64,000 nt of DNA from Erysipelothrix amsterdamensis (GTDB taxonomy: Bacteria > Bacillota_I > Bacilli_A > Erysipelotrichales > Erysipelotrichaceae), in the NCBI RefSeq assembly GCF_940143175.1, contig NZ_OW659496.1, forward strand, positions 930,001 through 994,000, read 5' to 3'. Numbering within the stretch: position 1 is the stretch's first letter; each line of letters begins with the position of its first letter. This document shows positions 1 through 8,364 of this stretch, piece by piece. Under the pieces are notes generated by a model. That model was not told the origin of the DNA. It saw only the letters and a program-made list of their open reading frames with translations, and ran no database searches. The position numbers were made by a program, and so were the translations under genes.

Positions 1-1
1 T

Positions 2-664
2 AAGCCGCTTATTATTTTACCTATTGGGACTGCGAATGAGATTGCGAAAAATTTAGGGAATGTCGCCCATATTACTGATATTCTAAGCAATCTTGAAAAC
101 TTAACTGAAAGACCAGTTGATCTGGGCGTTTTAAATGAAACGGATTGTTTTACCTTTGCACTCACGTTTGGAAACTTTACAGAGGTTACATATAAAACAC
201 CGCAGAACTTGAAAAATTGGTTGGGTTATCGCGCTTATTTAATTTATGGTTTTTTAACGTTTCGACGCATTCATGCATATGGTTTGAAAGTTCGAATTGA
301 TGACACGTCGTTTTCGGGTAGTTTTGTATTTGGAGGCATCACGAATTCGAAATCTGTGGGGGGCATCTTTCATTATGATGAAAATGAGATTGAATTATCA
401 GATGGTCTTTTTGAGGTGATGTTGATACGGAAACCACGAAATGTTTCACAGATACGTCAAATTCTTAAAGGAATGATGAGTCGTGAATATGATAATGAAA
501 TGTTTGTGATCCGTCAGTGTACAGAAGTAGAGATTCAGTCGGATACGGTAATGTCTATGAATATTGATGGTGAGTTTGCAGGAGATATGAGTTCGTTTAA
601 AGCAACGAATCATAAAGAGATTTTAAATCTTATGGATTATAAAGGAGTCACAACACATGATTAG
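2..664 (+). CDS. Diacylglycerol kinase family lipid kinase, 5'-truncated
   Basis: This is the C-terminal part of a lipid kinase of the DagK/YegS family, which phosphorylates diacylglycerol or a related lipid at the membrane. The reading frame is open from base 2, so the start lies outside the window. The first visible residues include LPIGTANEIAKNLG, which matches the family's GTANDxA nucleotide-binding motif. The rest is the beta-rich C-terminal domain, with IDGEF near the end, as expected for this family. An internal ATG at 209 is not the true start because the homology continues upstream of it. The stop overlaps the next gene, suggesting translational coupling. The family is well supported. 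The substrate cannot be told from this fragment. Confidence 0.85.
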   Translation, partial: KPLIILPIGTANEIAKNLGNVAHITDILSNLENLTERPVDLGVLNETDCFTFALTFGNFTEVTYKTPQNLKNWLGYRAYLIYGFLTFRRIHAYGLKVRIDDTSFSGSFVFGGITNSKSVGGIFHYDENEIELSDGLFEVMLIRKPRNVSQIRQILKGMMSREYDNEMFVIRQCTEVEIQSDTVMSMNIDGEFAGDMSSFKATNHKEILNLMDYKGVTTHD

Positions 665-908
665 CCAATTGGAACAATTTCGTTTGGATAAACTAACAGA
701 GGCGATTGAGATTCAATCGATTTTAAGTCCGAAGCAAGCAAAAGCGCTTGCGGGTAGTTTGTATGATGAAATTGATTGGGATGATGTTCATGTTCGCTCA
801 AAGAGTTTTCAACGTCTTGTGACACCTTTCCTTTATGAACGTAATGTATTGCGTTCTCAACATGAACGCAGCTGTTCCATCAAACGTGGGTTTAAGTTCA
901 AACGATAA
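657..908 (+). CDS. Hypothetical small hydrophilic protein
   Basis: This is an 83-residue product that I do not recognise. Its ATG overlaps the end of the lipid kinase gene and is preceded by AAAGGAG at good spacing, which is the main reason to call it real. There is no signal peptide and no membrane segment. The C-terminus is very basic (SIKRGFKFKR). It ends 58 bases before the histidine kinase start, so the three genes may be cotranscribed. The last 25 residues have unusual composition, so a frameshift near 830 in a longer ancestral gene is possible but cannot be shown here. Confidence 0.5.
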   Translation: MISQLEQFRLDKLTEAIEIQSILSPKQAKALAGSLYDEIDWDDVHVRSKSFQRLVTPFLYERNVLRSQHERSCSIKRGFKFKR

Positions 909-966
909 CAGTCTCAATTTCATATTGTTAGATATTAAAGTACAAAAATGTTTGTCAGGAGGTATC

Positions 967-2784
967 ATGTCATATTTCTTAATGATTACAATCGTTGCGA
1001 TTTCGATATCGTTTTTTTATGGACTATCTTGGTTTTTTCTAAATCGAGAAATGATTGTTTTAAGGCATCGTAAACAAACGTTATTTAAGTTTCTTGGAAT
1101 TTTTATTCTCATTCAAGTTCTCAATAATTATATCTTAGAATTCACTCCTGGATTAGTATCGAGTCTTATGAACCGAAATCTATTGTATTTAGTGGAAGGT
1201 CCGGTATTTGCGATACAAGCTCTTGTTTTATCGATCATTCTGGCGCGTGATGCTCACATAAGCTACCTCCATGCTTTGTCTTCAAGTTTATTCAGTTACT
1301 TTATCACAGGAAGTCTATTTACCGTTGTGACTACGATTCTATATCAAATTTTGATACCATTTCCAAACTTAATTTCGTATACCGTTTTAGGTGGGTATGT
1401 ACTCACCGCGTGTGTTGCCTTTCTAATCTCGATCCTATTTCGCATCTCAAATTTTAGTGATTATTTTTCAAAATTGTTTACTTCACGTCGAAAAGCCTTA
1501 TTAGTAACCTTTGCGTTTTGGTGTATTAAGGATGTGTTTCGTATCATCTATGTTTATGGCACCAAAAGTTACAGCAACGCATCTTTTGTTTTAGGTGTTA
1601 TTGTTGTGTTTGAAGTAATTCTCATCATCTTAGTAATTTCCGTTTTAGAACATCAACGCTTGATCTTACACACACAACGTGTTCATTACCTCCAACAGGT
1701 TCAACAGGCTCACTCCTTAGAACGATTAACTCAAGAAGTGCGGATGTTGCGACATGACTTTAAGAATTTGTTTTCTAGTATTTATCTTGCTTTTGATGAA
1801 GGGGATGAGACGGTTCAACGTATCCTCGACCAAACCGAACGTTATATGGATCATGTTGACCATCCAGAACCTATTCAAATTACCCATACACCAAATGATA
1901 CTGGTTTTGTTGAGGTAATTCTCAACACGCTTTATGAACTGCGTTTGGGTTTGGGGATTTCAATGTTTCTTGTCATTGGTGGTATTGTGCTCTTGGAGGT
2001 TTCCGGAAAAAATTTAGGTATTTATCAATATCTTGAAGCCAATCGCATTCATCTGATTCTAGTTCTTTCTTGTTTAGCGATTGTGAGTGTTGTTTTTCTT
2101 TCGTTTGAATCGGTATCGAAACGTATTGATGCCACCAATTCTTATATTGCTGAGCAAAATTATTATCTTAATTCGCTTTTTAAGCTCCAAGAAGGCGTGA
2201 GACAAAGCCAAAAGATTTACCGTGATACGTTTAATCAACTTGCATATCAAATTGAAGCCAGTGGCTTGGATGGCGGTAGAGAGTACCTAAGAACCAATAC
2301 ATTGGCGATTGATCACCAACTTGAGAAGGAAGTAAAACAAACGGCTCAGCTTGCGAATATCGAAATCATGGAGATTAAGAGTTTGCTCCTAGGGAAATTC
2401 ATCGAAATGCAGGGCAAAAAAATTGATTATGTCTTTGAATGTATGAATCCGATTCAGACAATCTCGATGCACTCCAATGATTTTATCCGGGCAATTGGTA
2501 TTTTAATCGATAATGCGATTGAAGCGGTAGAAGGACATCCCACAGGTTACATTAACGTACTTCTTTATCAAGAAGATACATACCTTAAAGTTGTGGTAGA
2601 AAACACAATTCATGAACCCATTGCAATCAACAAAATCTTTAATCCTGATTACAGTTCAAAAGGGAGTGGAAGAGGCCTAGGTTTACAAAGTTATCGAAGT
2701 ATTTTGAATAAATATCGTAATGCTGTAGGACATACCTCATGCACAAATGATAAATTTAAACAAGAACTCAGAGTGGAGAATTAA
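967..2784 (+). CDS. AgrC-like GHKL sensor histidine kinase, apparently chimeric
   Basis: This 605-residue membrane kinase partners the LytTR regulator that starts one base after its stop. The ATG at 967 is chosen because AGGAGG lies just upstream; the frame is open further back (ATG 835) but without a ribosome site. Residues 1-235 carry about six membrane segments. A typical H-box (MLRHDFKN, His263) follows, as in the AgrC/peptide-sensor family. Instead of continuing to an ATPase domain, the protein has two more hydrophobic segments (about 327-347 and 361-381) and a second, degenerate H-box region (YRDTFNQ near residue 419, no His). Only then comes the GHKL ATPase, with the N-box around Asn516 and the glycine box GSGRGLGL from 566. 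The layout looks like a fusion of two kinase genes. The signal is unknown; no peptide precursor gene is adjacent. Confidence 0.85.
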   Translation: MSYFLMITIVAISISFFYGLSWFFLNREMIVLRHRKQTLFKFLGIFILIQVLNNYILEFTPGLVSSLMNRNLLYLVEGPVFAIQALVLSIILARDAHISYLHALSSSLFSYFITGSLFTVVTTILYQILIPFPNLISYTVLGGYVLTACVAFLISILFRISNFSDYFSKLFTSRRKALLVTFAFWCIKDVFRIIYVYGTKSYSNASFVLGVIVVFEVILIILVISVLEHQRLILHTQRVHYLQQVQQAHSLERLTQEVRMLRHDFKNLFSSIYLAFDEGDETVQRILDQTERYMDHVDHPEPIQITHTPNDTGFVEVILNTLYELRLGLGISMFLVIGGIVLLEVSGKNLGIYQYLEANRIHLILVLSCLAIVSVVFLSFESVSKRIDATNSYIAEQNYYLNSLFKLQEGVRQSQKIYRDTFNQLAYQIEASGLDGGREYLRTNTLAIDHQLEKEVKQTAQLANIEIMEIKSLLLGKFIEMQGKKIDYVFECMNPIQTISMHSNDFIRAIGILIDNAIEAVEGHPTGYINVLLYQEDTYLKVVVENTIHEPIAINKIFNPDYSSKGSGRGLGLQSYRSILNKYRNAVGHTSCTNDKFKQELRVEN

Positions 2785-2785
2785 A

Positions 2786-3514
2786 ATGATACCTGTATAT
2801 ATATTAGAAGATGAAACAATAATTCGTGAACACATACAAGATGTAATTGATAAACATATTGTGATACAAAATTATGATATGAAGATTTTGTGCGCAACAG
2901 ATAATCCAGAGTCTATATTAGAAATAGGTGCTTTGGAAAATGTTCGGGGTTTATATTTTCTTGATGTCGATTTAGGGCCCAATGCGATGAGTGGTTTTGA
3001 ATTGGCTAAAATAATTCGAGAACGCGATCCTCGTGGCTATCTTGTCTTTATTACGACACATGATGAATTGTTGTTGGAAACATTTAGAATGCGTCTTGAA
3101 GCAATGGACTATATTCTCAAAGATGATATGAACCAAGTGGATGAGCGTATTCGACATTGTATTGATGAGACCATCGATCGTGTCATTAAGGAACAAATGG
3201 AAATTGGTGAATATTATACGGTTAAAATATTTGATGATCTTTATCATATTCCAGTCAGCGAGATCCTTTATTTTGAAACATCTCAAGAGAAACATCGAAT
3301 CATTATTCATGCAGATCGTGATATTTTAGATTTTGTTGGAAATCTATCCAAAATTGATATCGATTTGGGTAAGACCTTTGTACGAGTGCACCGATCTTAT
3401 GTTGTGAATGAAAAACGGATTAAACGAATTGACCGTGGCAAGTCCGAAATTGAACTGGATAACGGTGAAATTATTCCTATGTCTCGAAAGGGGCGTAAAA
3501 CGCTAGAAGGCTAA
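2786..3514 (+). CDS. LytTR-family (AgrA-like) response regulator
   Basis: This is a 242-residue response regulator. Residues 1-125 are a receiver domain with the acidic pocket at E8/D9 and the predicted phosphoacceptor Asp60 in the YFLDVD motif. Residues 140-240 are a LytTR DNA-binding domain, recognised by FVRVHRSYVVN and the basic C-terminus. The start at 2786 is one base past the kinase stop; the open frame further upstream lies inside the kinase gene and is not used. The family binds imperfect direct repeats upstream of its target promoters. The pair forms one operon that ends at a strong terminator. Targets are unknown; the ABC exporter just downstream is a candidate because such pairs often control neighbouring transporters, but this is inference. 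Confidence 0.9.
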   Translation: MIPVYILEDETIIREHIQDVIDKHIVIQNYDMKILCATDNPESILEIGALENVRGLYFLDVDLGPNAMSGFELAKIIRERDPRGYLVFITTHDELLLETFRMRLEAMDYILKDDMNQVDERIRHCIDETIDRVIKEQMEIGEYYTVKIFDDLYHIPVSEILYFETSQEKHRIIIHADRDILDFVGNLSKIDIDLGKTFVRVHRSYVVNEKRIKRIDRGKSEIELDNGEIIPMSRKGRKTLEG

Positions 3515-3529
3515 AGCCTTCTTTTTTTT
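3505..3529 (+). terminator. Rho-independent terminator after the two-component operon
   Basis: A 7-bp stem AGAAGGC/GCCTTCT with a 4-base loop is followed by a run of eight T. It overlaps the stop codon of the response regulator. Confidence 0.9.
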
Positions 3530-3621
3530 GTCATTAAGCCAAGAAATTGGGTCGTTTAGGTCGTTTAAAGAAGATTTCAAATGATTCATGATAATCTTTA
3601 ATTATTCAAAGGAGATTGAAT

Positions 3622-4314
3622 ATGATTAATGTTAAGAATATGACAAAGAAATACGGAAATAAAACAGCTGCAAATAATGTTTCGTTAATTGCAAATCCGG
3701 GGGAAATCACAGTTTTATTAGGTGAAAATGGTGCTGGAAAGTCCACAACCATCAAATCTATAATTGGTTTATTAGATTATGAAGGGGAGATTTCAATTTG
3801 TGGTTATGATAATCACAGTGTAGAAGCCAAAAAACGTTTTGGATATATACCCGAAGTACCGGTTCTTTACGATCTACTTACCGTACAAGAACATATTGAT
3901 TTTATCGGTCATGCTTATGACGTTAAGAATTATGAAGTGCTCGCGACGGAATATTTAGATTTATTCCGACTTGATTCCAAACGGGATACGATTGCGAAAG
4001 AGTTATCAAAAGGGATGCGTCAAAAACTCTCAATGATTCTTGCACTCATTACGGAACCTAAGGCGATTTTAGTCGATGAACCGATGATGGGACTTGATCC
4101 TCAAAGCATTGAAGATACTCTTAAACTACTTACAGACCTAAAAGATAAAGGTACCAGTGTTCTATTGAGTACTCATGTAATTGATATTGTTAGTGAAGTT
4201 TGGGATCGTGCTTATATTATGAAAAATGGTCACGTTATTTGTGAAGTATTGCGAAAAGATATTAAAGATAAGAGTCTTAAAGAGATTTATTTTGAAGTCG
4301 GTAAGGAGATATAG
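3622..4314 (+). CDS. ABC transporter ATP-binding protein
   Basis: This 230-residue ATPase energises the permease encoded 3 bases downstream. The Walker A motif GENGAGKST is at residues 34-42. A variant signature (LSKGMRQK) lies in the middle, and the Walker B region reads AILVDEPMMGLDP. The D-loop and the H-loop (LLSTHV) follow. This is the arrangement of ABC-2-type drug, peptide or lipid exporters. The ATG at 3622 follows AAAGGAG; an in-frame TTG at 3616 overlaps that site and is less likely. The substrate is unknown. Its position after a two-component system suggests a stress or peptide-response exporter. Confidence 0.9.
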   Translation: MINVKNMTKKYGNKTAANNVSLIANPGEITVLLGENGAGKSTTIKSIIGLLDYEGEISICGYDNHSVEAKKRFGYIPEVPVLYDLLTVQEHIDFIGHAYDVKNYEVLATEYLDLFRLDSKRDTIAKELSKGMRQKLSMILALITEPKAILVDEPMMGLDPQSIEDTLKLLTDLKDKGTSVLLSTHVIDIVSEVWDRAYIMKNGHVICEVLRKDIKDKSLKEIYFEVGKEI

Positions 4315-4317
4315 AAG

Positions 4318-5856
4318 ATGGTAATACTGCTTAAACTATCATTACTAAAACGGTTTGCGAAAATAAGAAATATATTGAGTAAGCCTACTTCCGCACTTTT
4401 TACTTTAGGAGCACTTTTACTTTACGGTTCAATGTTTATCCCAATGTTTAGACATGAAGGAAAAGCAATTATGGCACCGGAACTCATGCAAGCATATATT
4501 ATGATTGTTTTAGGGATTTCTGCCTTTTTCATGCTTTCTATGGTGCTCTCAAAACATCAAAGTCTATTCTTTCTTGAAGATTCGTATTTTATGTTCATCG
4601 GACCCTTTAATCGAAAACAAATCTTAAGTCTTTTACCTTTTGAAAACATTTGGGGAAGCATGCTGCTCGCATTATTAGCGTCATTCCTAAGTGCTTTCCA
4701 GTTTAGTTTGCATTTTGCAATGCCAATTCAGCTTGTCTTGATCACATTTTTTATGAATACACTCTTGATAAGTGCGTTTTCATTGATTATGGAGTGGTTT
4801 TATCTTAAAGGCATTATTCAAAAAACTAAGAGTAAAGGACCACGCATTCTTTTGGGATTATTAATCGTGTGTGCTTTATTAATTTTTGGAACTCAATTTT
4901 ACCAAAATGGTTTTGATGTCATGGCATCTTTAATGGCTTTTGTAACCCAAGATTCCTTTTTCTGGATACCTTTATTTGGATGGGCTAAACTGGGTCTTGT
5001 TGGATTTGTAAGTCAAAACATAGTTCAAGTTTTACTGGGCTTTGGCTTAATGGTCTTATTCCATGTTATTGCAATCTATGTTTTTGCGAATACAAAGGGA
5101 GACTTCTTCGAACAAGCAATGCTTGATGCTGAAGATTTTTCAGAATTCTATGCCCGTGCAAAATCAGGTAAGCAAGAAATCAATACAGATGATATCAAAC
5201 AGGTTGAAGTAAAATATGGTATTGGTGCTCGTGCTATACATAATAAGAATGTACTCTTACTAAAAAAACAAAGACGCATGATCGGTCTAAAAGATGTTTT
5301 AATCTATATTATCTACCTTATTATGGGTTTTTTTATGAAGATGCCGATTCAAGGATACATCATGTTTATTATTATTGCGTTATTTAATCAAGCAAATATT
5401 GATACATTAACGGATGATTTAAAACAATATCATTTGTACCTCATTCCGGATTCACCATTACGTAAACTATTTAATACAATTAAACTACCATTTCTTAAAT
5501 CACTGGGGATTGCTTTATTCTTTACTTTAGTCTCTATTGGGATGGCTCGTGCAAATCTTGGCGAAGCGTTGGTAGCACTTGTATTCGTATCAAGTTATGT
5601 TGCTTTAATTAACGTATCATCAATTTTAACCATTCGCATAATGAAGTCTCGTCACAACCAAATCGTGGATATGCTTCTACGGATGATTCTATGTGTATTA
5701 CCCATTGTAGTCGTATTTGCGACTGCCGGCCTTTTAAGTGTCGATATTGAAGCAAATGCAATGGCTCTAGGTTTAACTGTGAGTGCACTTGCTTATGCAA
5801 TAGCTGGGGCAGGATTTGTCTGGGTGGCACCGATGCTCAGAGGAACTGAGTTTTAA
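4318..5856 (+). CDS. ABC exporter permease (ABC_export-like family)
   Basis: This 512-residue integral membrane protein follows its ATPase gene with a 3-base gap. It has about ten or more hydrophobic segments, with a cytoplasmic stretch near residues 260-320 (FYARAKSGKQEINTDDIKQ), resembling the putative ABC exporter family found across Firmicutes. The ATG at 4318 is preceded by AAGGAG. It would form the membrane channel of a homodimeric exporter with the 230-residue ATPase. Nothing in the sequence identifies the substrate. A small glycine-rich membrane protein follows 12 bases later and may be an accessory subunit. Confidence 0.85.
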   Translation: MVILLKLSLLKRFAKIRNILSKPTSALFTLGALLLYGSMFIPMFRHEGKAIMAPELMQAYIMIVLGISAFFMLSMVLSKHQSLFFLEDSYFMFIGPFNRKQILSLLPFENIWGSMLLALLASFLSAFQFSLHFAMPIQLVLITFFMNTLLISAFSLIMEWFYLKGIIQKTKSKGPRILLGLLIVCALLIFGTQFYQNGFDVMASLMAFVTQDSFFWIPLFGWAKLGLVGFVSQNIVQVLLGFGLMVLFHVIAIYVFANTKGDFFEQAMLDAEDFSEFYARAKSGKQEINTDDIKQVEVKYGIGARAIHNKNVLLLKKQRRMIGLKDVLIYIIYLIMGFFMKMPIQGYIMFIIIALFNQANIDTLTDDLKQYHLYLIPDSPLRKLFNTIKLPFLKSLGIALFFTLVSIGMARANLGEALVALVFVSSYVALINVSSILTIRIMKSRHNQIVDMLLRMILCVLPIVVVFATAGLLSVDIEANAMALGLTVSALAYAIAGAGFVWVAPMLRGTEF

Positions 5857-5868
5857 GGAGGGGACAAT

Positions 5869-6027
5869 ATGAAACATGAAAAAAATGCATTAGCAACATG
5901 GATTCCAATTGGTGTTGGTGTTGGCTTGGTTATCGGTCTTATCTTTGATAAGCTCGTACTTGGTTTGGGTTTAGGATGCAGTGTTGGAGTTTGTGTCGGA
6001 AGTTATTTAGATTCAATGGATGATTGA
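5869..6027 (+). CDS. Small glycine-zipper membrane protein
   Basis: This 52-residue ORF begins with ATG at 5869, preceded by AAGGAGGGG, a strong ribosome site. The product is a charged N-terminus (MKHEKNALATW), a single glycine-rich hydrophobic stretch with regularly spaced Gly (GVGVGLVIGL, GLGLGCSVG), and a short acidic tail. Such glycine zippers pack membrane helices together. It is 12 bases after the permease and is probably in the same transcript. Function is unknown; an accessory or regulatory subunit of the exporter is plausible. Confidence 0.75.
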   Translation: MKHEKNALATWIPIGVGVGLVIGLIFDKLVLGLGLGCSVGVCVGSYLDSMDD

Positions 6028-6031
6028 TGTA

Positions 6032-6058
6032 TAAAAAAAAACAGGCATTTGCCTGTTA
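6032..6058 (-). terminator. Rho-independent terminator of the XRE gene
   Basis: The stem ACAGGC/GCCTGT with a 4-base loop is followed, reading the minus strand, by a run of at least eight T. The plus strand lacks a T-run, so it serves mainly the minus-strand gene. Confidence 0.8.
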
Positions 6059-6078
6059 ACTAATATATGATCTGGGGA

Positions 6079-6270
6079 CTACTCATCAATAAATATATCT
6101 TGTAAGTCAGTCTTGAGCGCTTTCGCAATATTGAAAGCAAGTTGTAATGATGGCACATACTTATTGTGCTCTACAGCCAAGATCGTTTGCCGGGTTACAC
6201 CGGTTTGATCTGCAAGTTCTTGTTGTGTTAATTTTAGTGCTTTACGTTTTTCTTTAATTTTATTTTTCAT
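6079..6270 (-). CDS. Small XRE-family transcriptional regulator (YozG-like)
   Basis: This 63-residue protein is little more than a helix-turn-helix domain of the Cro/C1 type. The helices are evident in KALKLTQQELADQTGVTRQT and ILAVEHNKYVPSLQLAFNIA. The C-terminus LQDIFIDE is typical of the small YozG/YgzD-like regulators, which often sit beside genes for membrane proteins. It is transcribed away from the bL12-like gene and converges with the exporter operon. Its target is not evident. The family often represses its own operon. Confidence 0.9.
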   Translation of the reverse strand: MKNKIKEKRKALKLTQQELADQTGVTRQTILAVEHNKYVPSLQLAFNIAKALKTDLQDIFIDE

Positions 6271-6453
6271 TTCATCGTACCTTTCCGATATGATGAGTTA
6301 ATCTTAGTATCCCCTTAACCTATGATTAGTTGGTTATAGTATAGCAAAAAGTTCTTTAATTGTGAGTAAAAGCTTAAAAAAACATTGTTTTTACTACTAT
6401 TTGTTTTAAAAAAAGCACATATAGGATATGATATGAGAAAGAAGGTGATTATT

Positions 6454-6783
6454 ATGGAACAAGTACTTGTAACGTTAATTATTATTCTGGTTGTACTTAT
6501 AATTGGTTTAAGTATTGCGCGTATTCAAGAACGTACAACTGAGTATGATGTATTTGAGGCTGAACGAAAATCACGACCTTATACAGAAGCAGAGGTACAT
6601 CACCATGAGGTGAAGTTTGGAAGTAAAGCCAAACCAAGCAATTCGATTCGCGTAAGTGAAACTACTGAGGAAGAAATTCGTCATCTCGTTTTATCAGGTA
6701 AGAAAATCTTAGCGATAAAAATGCTCGTTGAGAAAACGGGAATGTCGCTATCAGAGGCAAAGCATCGTATTGATCAATATTAG
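6454..6783 (+). CDS. Membrane-anchored protein with bL12-C-terminal-like motif
   Basis: This 109-residue protein has one N-terminal membrane helix (about residues 4-22), a charged linker, and a C-terminal segment (GKKILAIKMLVEKTGMSLSEAKHRI) that resembles the helix pair of the ribosomal protein bL12 C-terminal domain (IxxIKxxRExTGLxLxEAKxxV). The ATG at 6454 is chosen because AAGGTG lies 8 bases upstream; ATG 6433 is in frame but has a poorer site. The gene stands alone, ended by a terminator. Function is unknown. Small membrane proteins with a bL12-like tail occur in many Firmicutes, but I know of no defined role. Confidence 0.75.
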   Translation: MEQVLVTLIIILVVLIIGLSIARIQERTTEYDVFEAERKSRPYTEAEVHHHEVKFGSKAKPSNSIRVSETTEEEIRHLVLSGKKILAIKMLVEKTGMSLSEAKHRIDQY

Positions 6784-6786
6784 TAG

Positions 6787-6813
6787 AAATCTAACTTCGG
6801 TTAGATTTTTTTT
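6787..6813 (+). terminator. Rho-independent terminator with UUCG loop
   Basis: The 9-bp stem AAATCTAAC/GTTAGATTT closes on a TTCG tetraloop and is followed by a T-run. Confidence 0.9.
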
Positions 6814-6888
6814 ATGTGATATTACACATAAACTCATTATGAACGTACATTCATGTTATATTTAAAACAGTAAGTTAGGAGGGGTTAT

Positions 6889-8361
6889 TTGAATATCTTA
6901 TTAAGTAAATTTAAAGAGGTATCTTTTTCAGTATTGCCCATTACAGTTTTAGTACTCTTAATGCATTTTTTTCTAGTACCACTTGAAACAGATGTATTGG
7001 TACGATTTCTCATTGGGGGATTATTTGTAATCATCGGTTTGGGCATTTTTTTATTTGGTGCAGAACTGGGGATTGTACCAATCGGAACGCTTATGGGGAA
7101 ATCGATTGCGCGAACGAATAAAGTGAGTATTGTTGCGGTGCTAGGTCTAGTTCTTGGTTTTTTAATTACCTTTGCGGAGCCAGACTTACAAATTCTTGCG
7201 AATGAAGTGAATGTGGCTTCTGGGGGTACCTTATCCGCAACATTAATTGTAAGTGTTGTTTCGGTAGGTGTAGGCATAATGGTAGCGATCGGTCTTTTGA
7301 GAATTTTGTTTAATAAACCTCTCAATAAACTTTTTGCTGTTACTTATTTTGGAATTATGGTATTAGGTGTTTTTGTATCCGAAGAGTTTCTCGCAATTTC
7401 TGTTGATGCCTCGGGTGCTACAACCGGTGCAATGACAACACCGTTTATTCTTGCTTTAGGGTATGGGGTGTCTCAACTTAAAGGTGGAAAGCATGCGGAG
7501 GAGGACAGTTTTGGGATGGTTGGACTGGCATCTGCAGGTCCTATATTTATGGTTATGATCCTAAGCTTAGTTAGAGGACTTGGTGGTATTGAAGGAGAGA
7601 GTGCCGTGATTCTGGAATCACAAGGGATTCTCTTGCCTTTTATTCGGATATTGCCTACAATGTTGAAAGAGTCCTTGCTTTCATTGTTACCACTCACAAT
7701 TTTGTTTATTGCCTTTGATATGTGGAAGTTCAAACTGACACGTTTTCGAAGAGATAAGATTTTTAAAGGACTGTTCTATACTTTCTTTGGTCTTTCCATT
7801 TTTATGACAGGCGTTCAAGCAGGATTTATGGATGCAGGTCGTATTTTAGGAGAAGGTGTTGCTTTAATCCCAAATCGCTCTCTGCTGTTAGTTGTAGGTT
7901 TTTTAATGGGTATGGTGGTTGTGTTGGCTGAACCGGCGGTATATGTACTGACCGAACAAGTTGAAGATGTAACTTCTGGCCATATTAAGAAAAAATCAAT
8001 TCTGGTTACACTATCAATAGGAATAGCGTTTGCAGTGATGTTGTCCATGCTACGCATTACATCAGAGCATTTAAAACTATGGCATTTACTACTGCCGGGA
8101 TTTATGTTGGCTACGGTTCTATCGTTCAAGGTTCCTAATATTTTTGTGGGAATTGCATATGATTCCGGTGGGGTAGCATCGGGCCCCATGACAGCAACCT
8201 TTGTATTAGCGTTTGCTCAAGGTGCTGCATCAGCAATACCGACTGCGAATGTAATGACGGATGGCTTTGGTGTTATTGCGATGATTGCAATGATGCCAAT
8301 TATTGCAATTCAAATTTTAGGATTCTTATATGCCTTAAAAACTAAAAAAAGAGGAGGTTAG
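6889..8361 (+). CDS. DUF1538 integral membrane protein with internal duplication
   Basis: This 490-residue membrane protein belongs to the DUF1538 family. It starts at TTG 6889, with AGGAGGGG upstream. The protein is an internal duplication: GAELGIVPIGTLMG (57-70) matches GVQAGFMDAGRILG (308-321), FAEPDLQILANEV (95-107) matches LAEPAVYVLTEQV (346-358), and DASGATTGAMTTPFILA (173-189) matches DSGGVASGPMTATFVLA (425-441). Repeated motifs with a conserved AEP and a Gly-rich re-entrant-like segment in each half are what transporters built on inverted or direct repeats look like. The adjacent PII-like gene suggests its activity is gated by a small-molecule sensor. The substrate is unknown. Confidence 0.9.
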   Translation: MNILLSKFKEVSFSVLPITVLVLLMHFFLVPLETDVLVRFLIGGLFVIIGLGIFLFGAELGIVPIGTLMGKSIARTNKVSIVAVLGLVLGFLITFAEPDLQILANEVNVASGGTLSATLIVSVVSVGVGIMVAIGLLRILFNKPLNKLFAVTYFGIMVLGVFVSEEFLAISVDASGATTGAMTTPFILALGYGVSQLKGGKHAEEDSFGMVGLASAGPIFMVMILSLVRGLGGIEGESAVILESQGILLPFIRILPTMLKESLLSLLPLTILFIAFDMWKFKLTRFRRDKIFKGLFYTFFGLSIFMTGVQAGFMDAGRILGEGVALIPNRSLLLVVGFLMGMVVVLAEPAVYVLTEQVEDVTSGHIKKKSILVTLSIGIAFAVMLSMLRITSEHLKLWHLLLPGFMLATVLSFKVPNIFVGIAYDSGGVASGPMTATFVLAFAQGAASAIPTANVMTDGFGVIAMIAMMPIIAIQILGFLYALKTKKRGG

Positions 8362-8364
8362 AGG

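Noticed and set aside
209-664. The ATG at 209 as the start of the first gene
   Set aside because: The frame is open to the window edge, and the nucleotide-binding motif of the lipid kinase family lies upstream of this ATG, so the gene is truncated by the window.
657-908. The small ORF after the lipid kinase as an AgrD-type peptide precursor for the downstream kinase
   Set aside because: It lacks a membrane-targeting amphipathic helix, a conserved cysteine peptide region and an AgrB-like partner gene.
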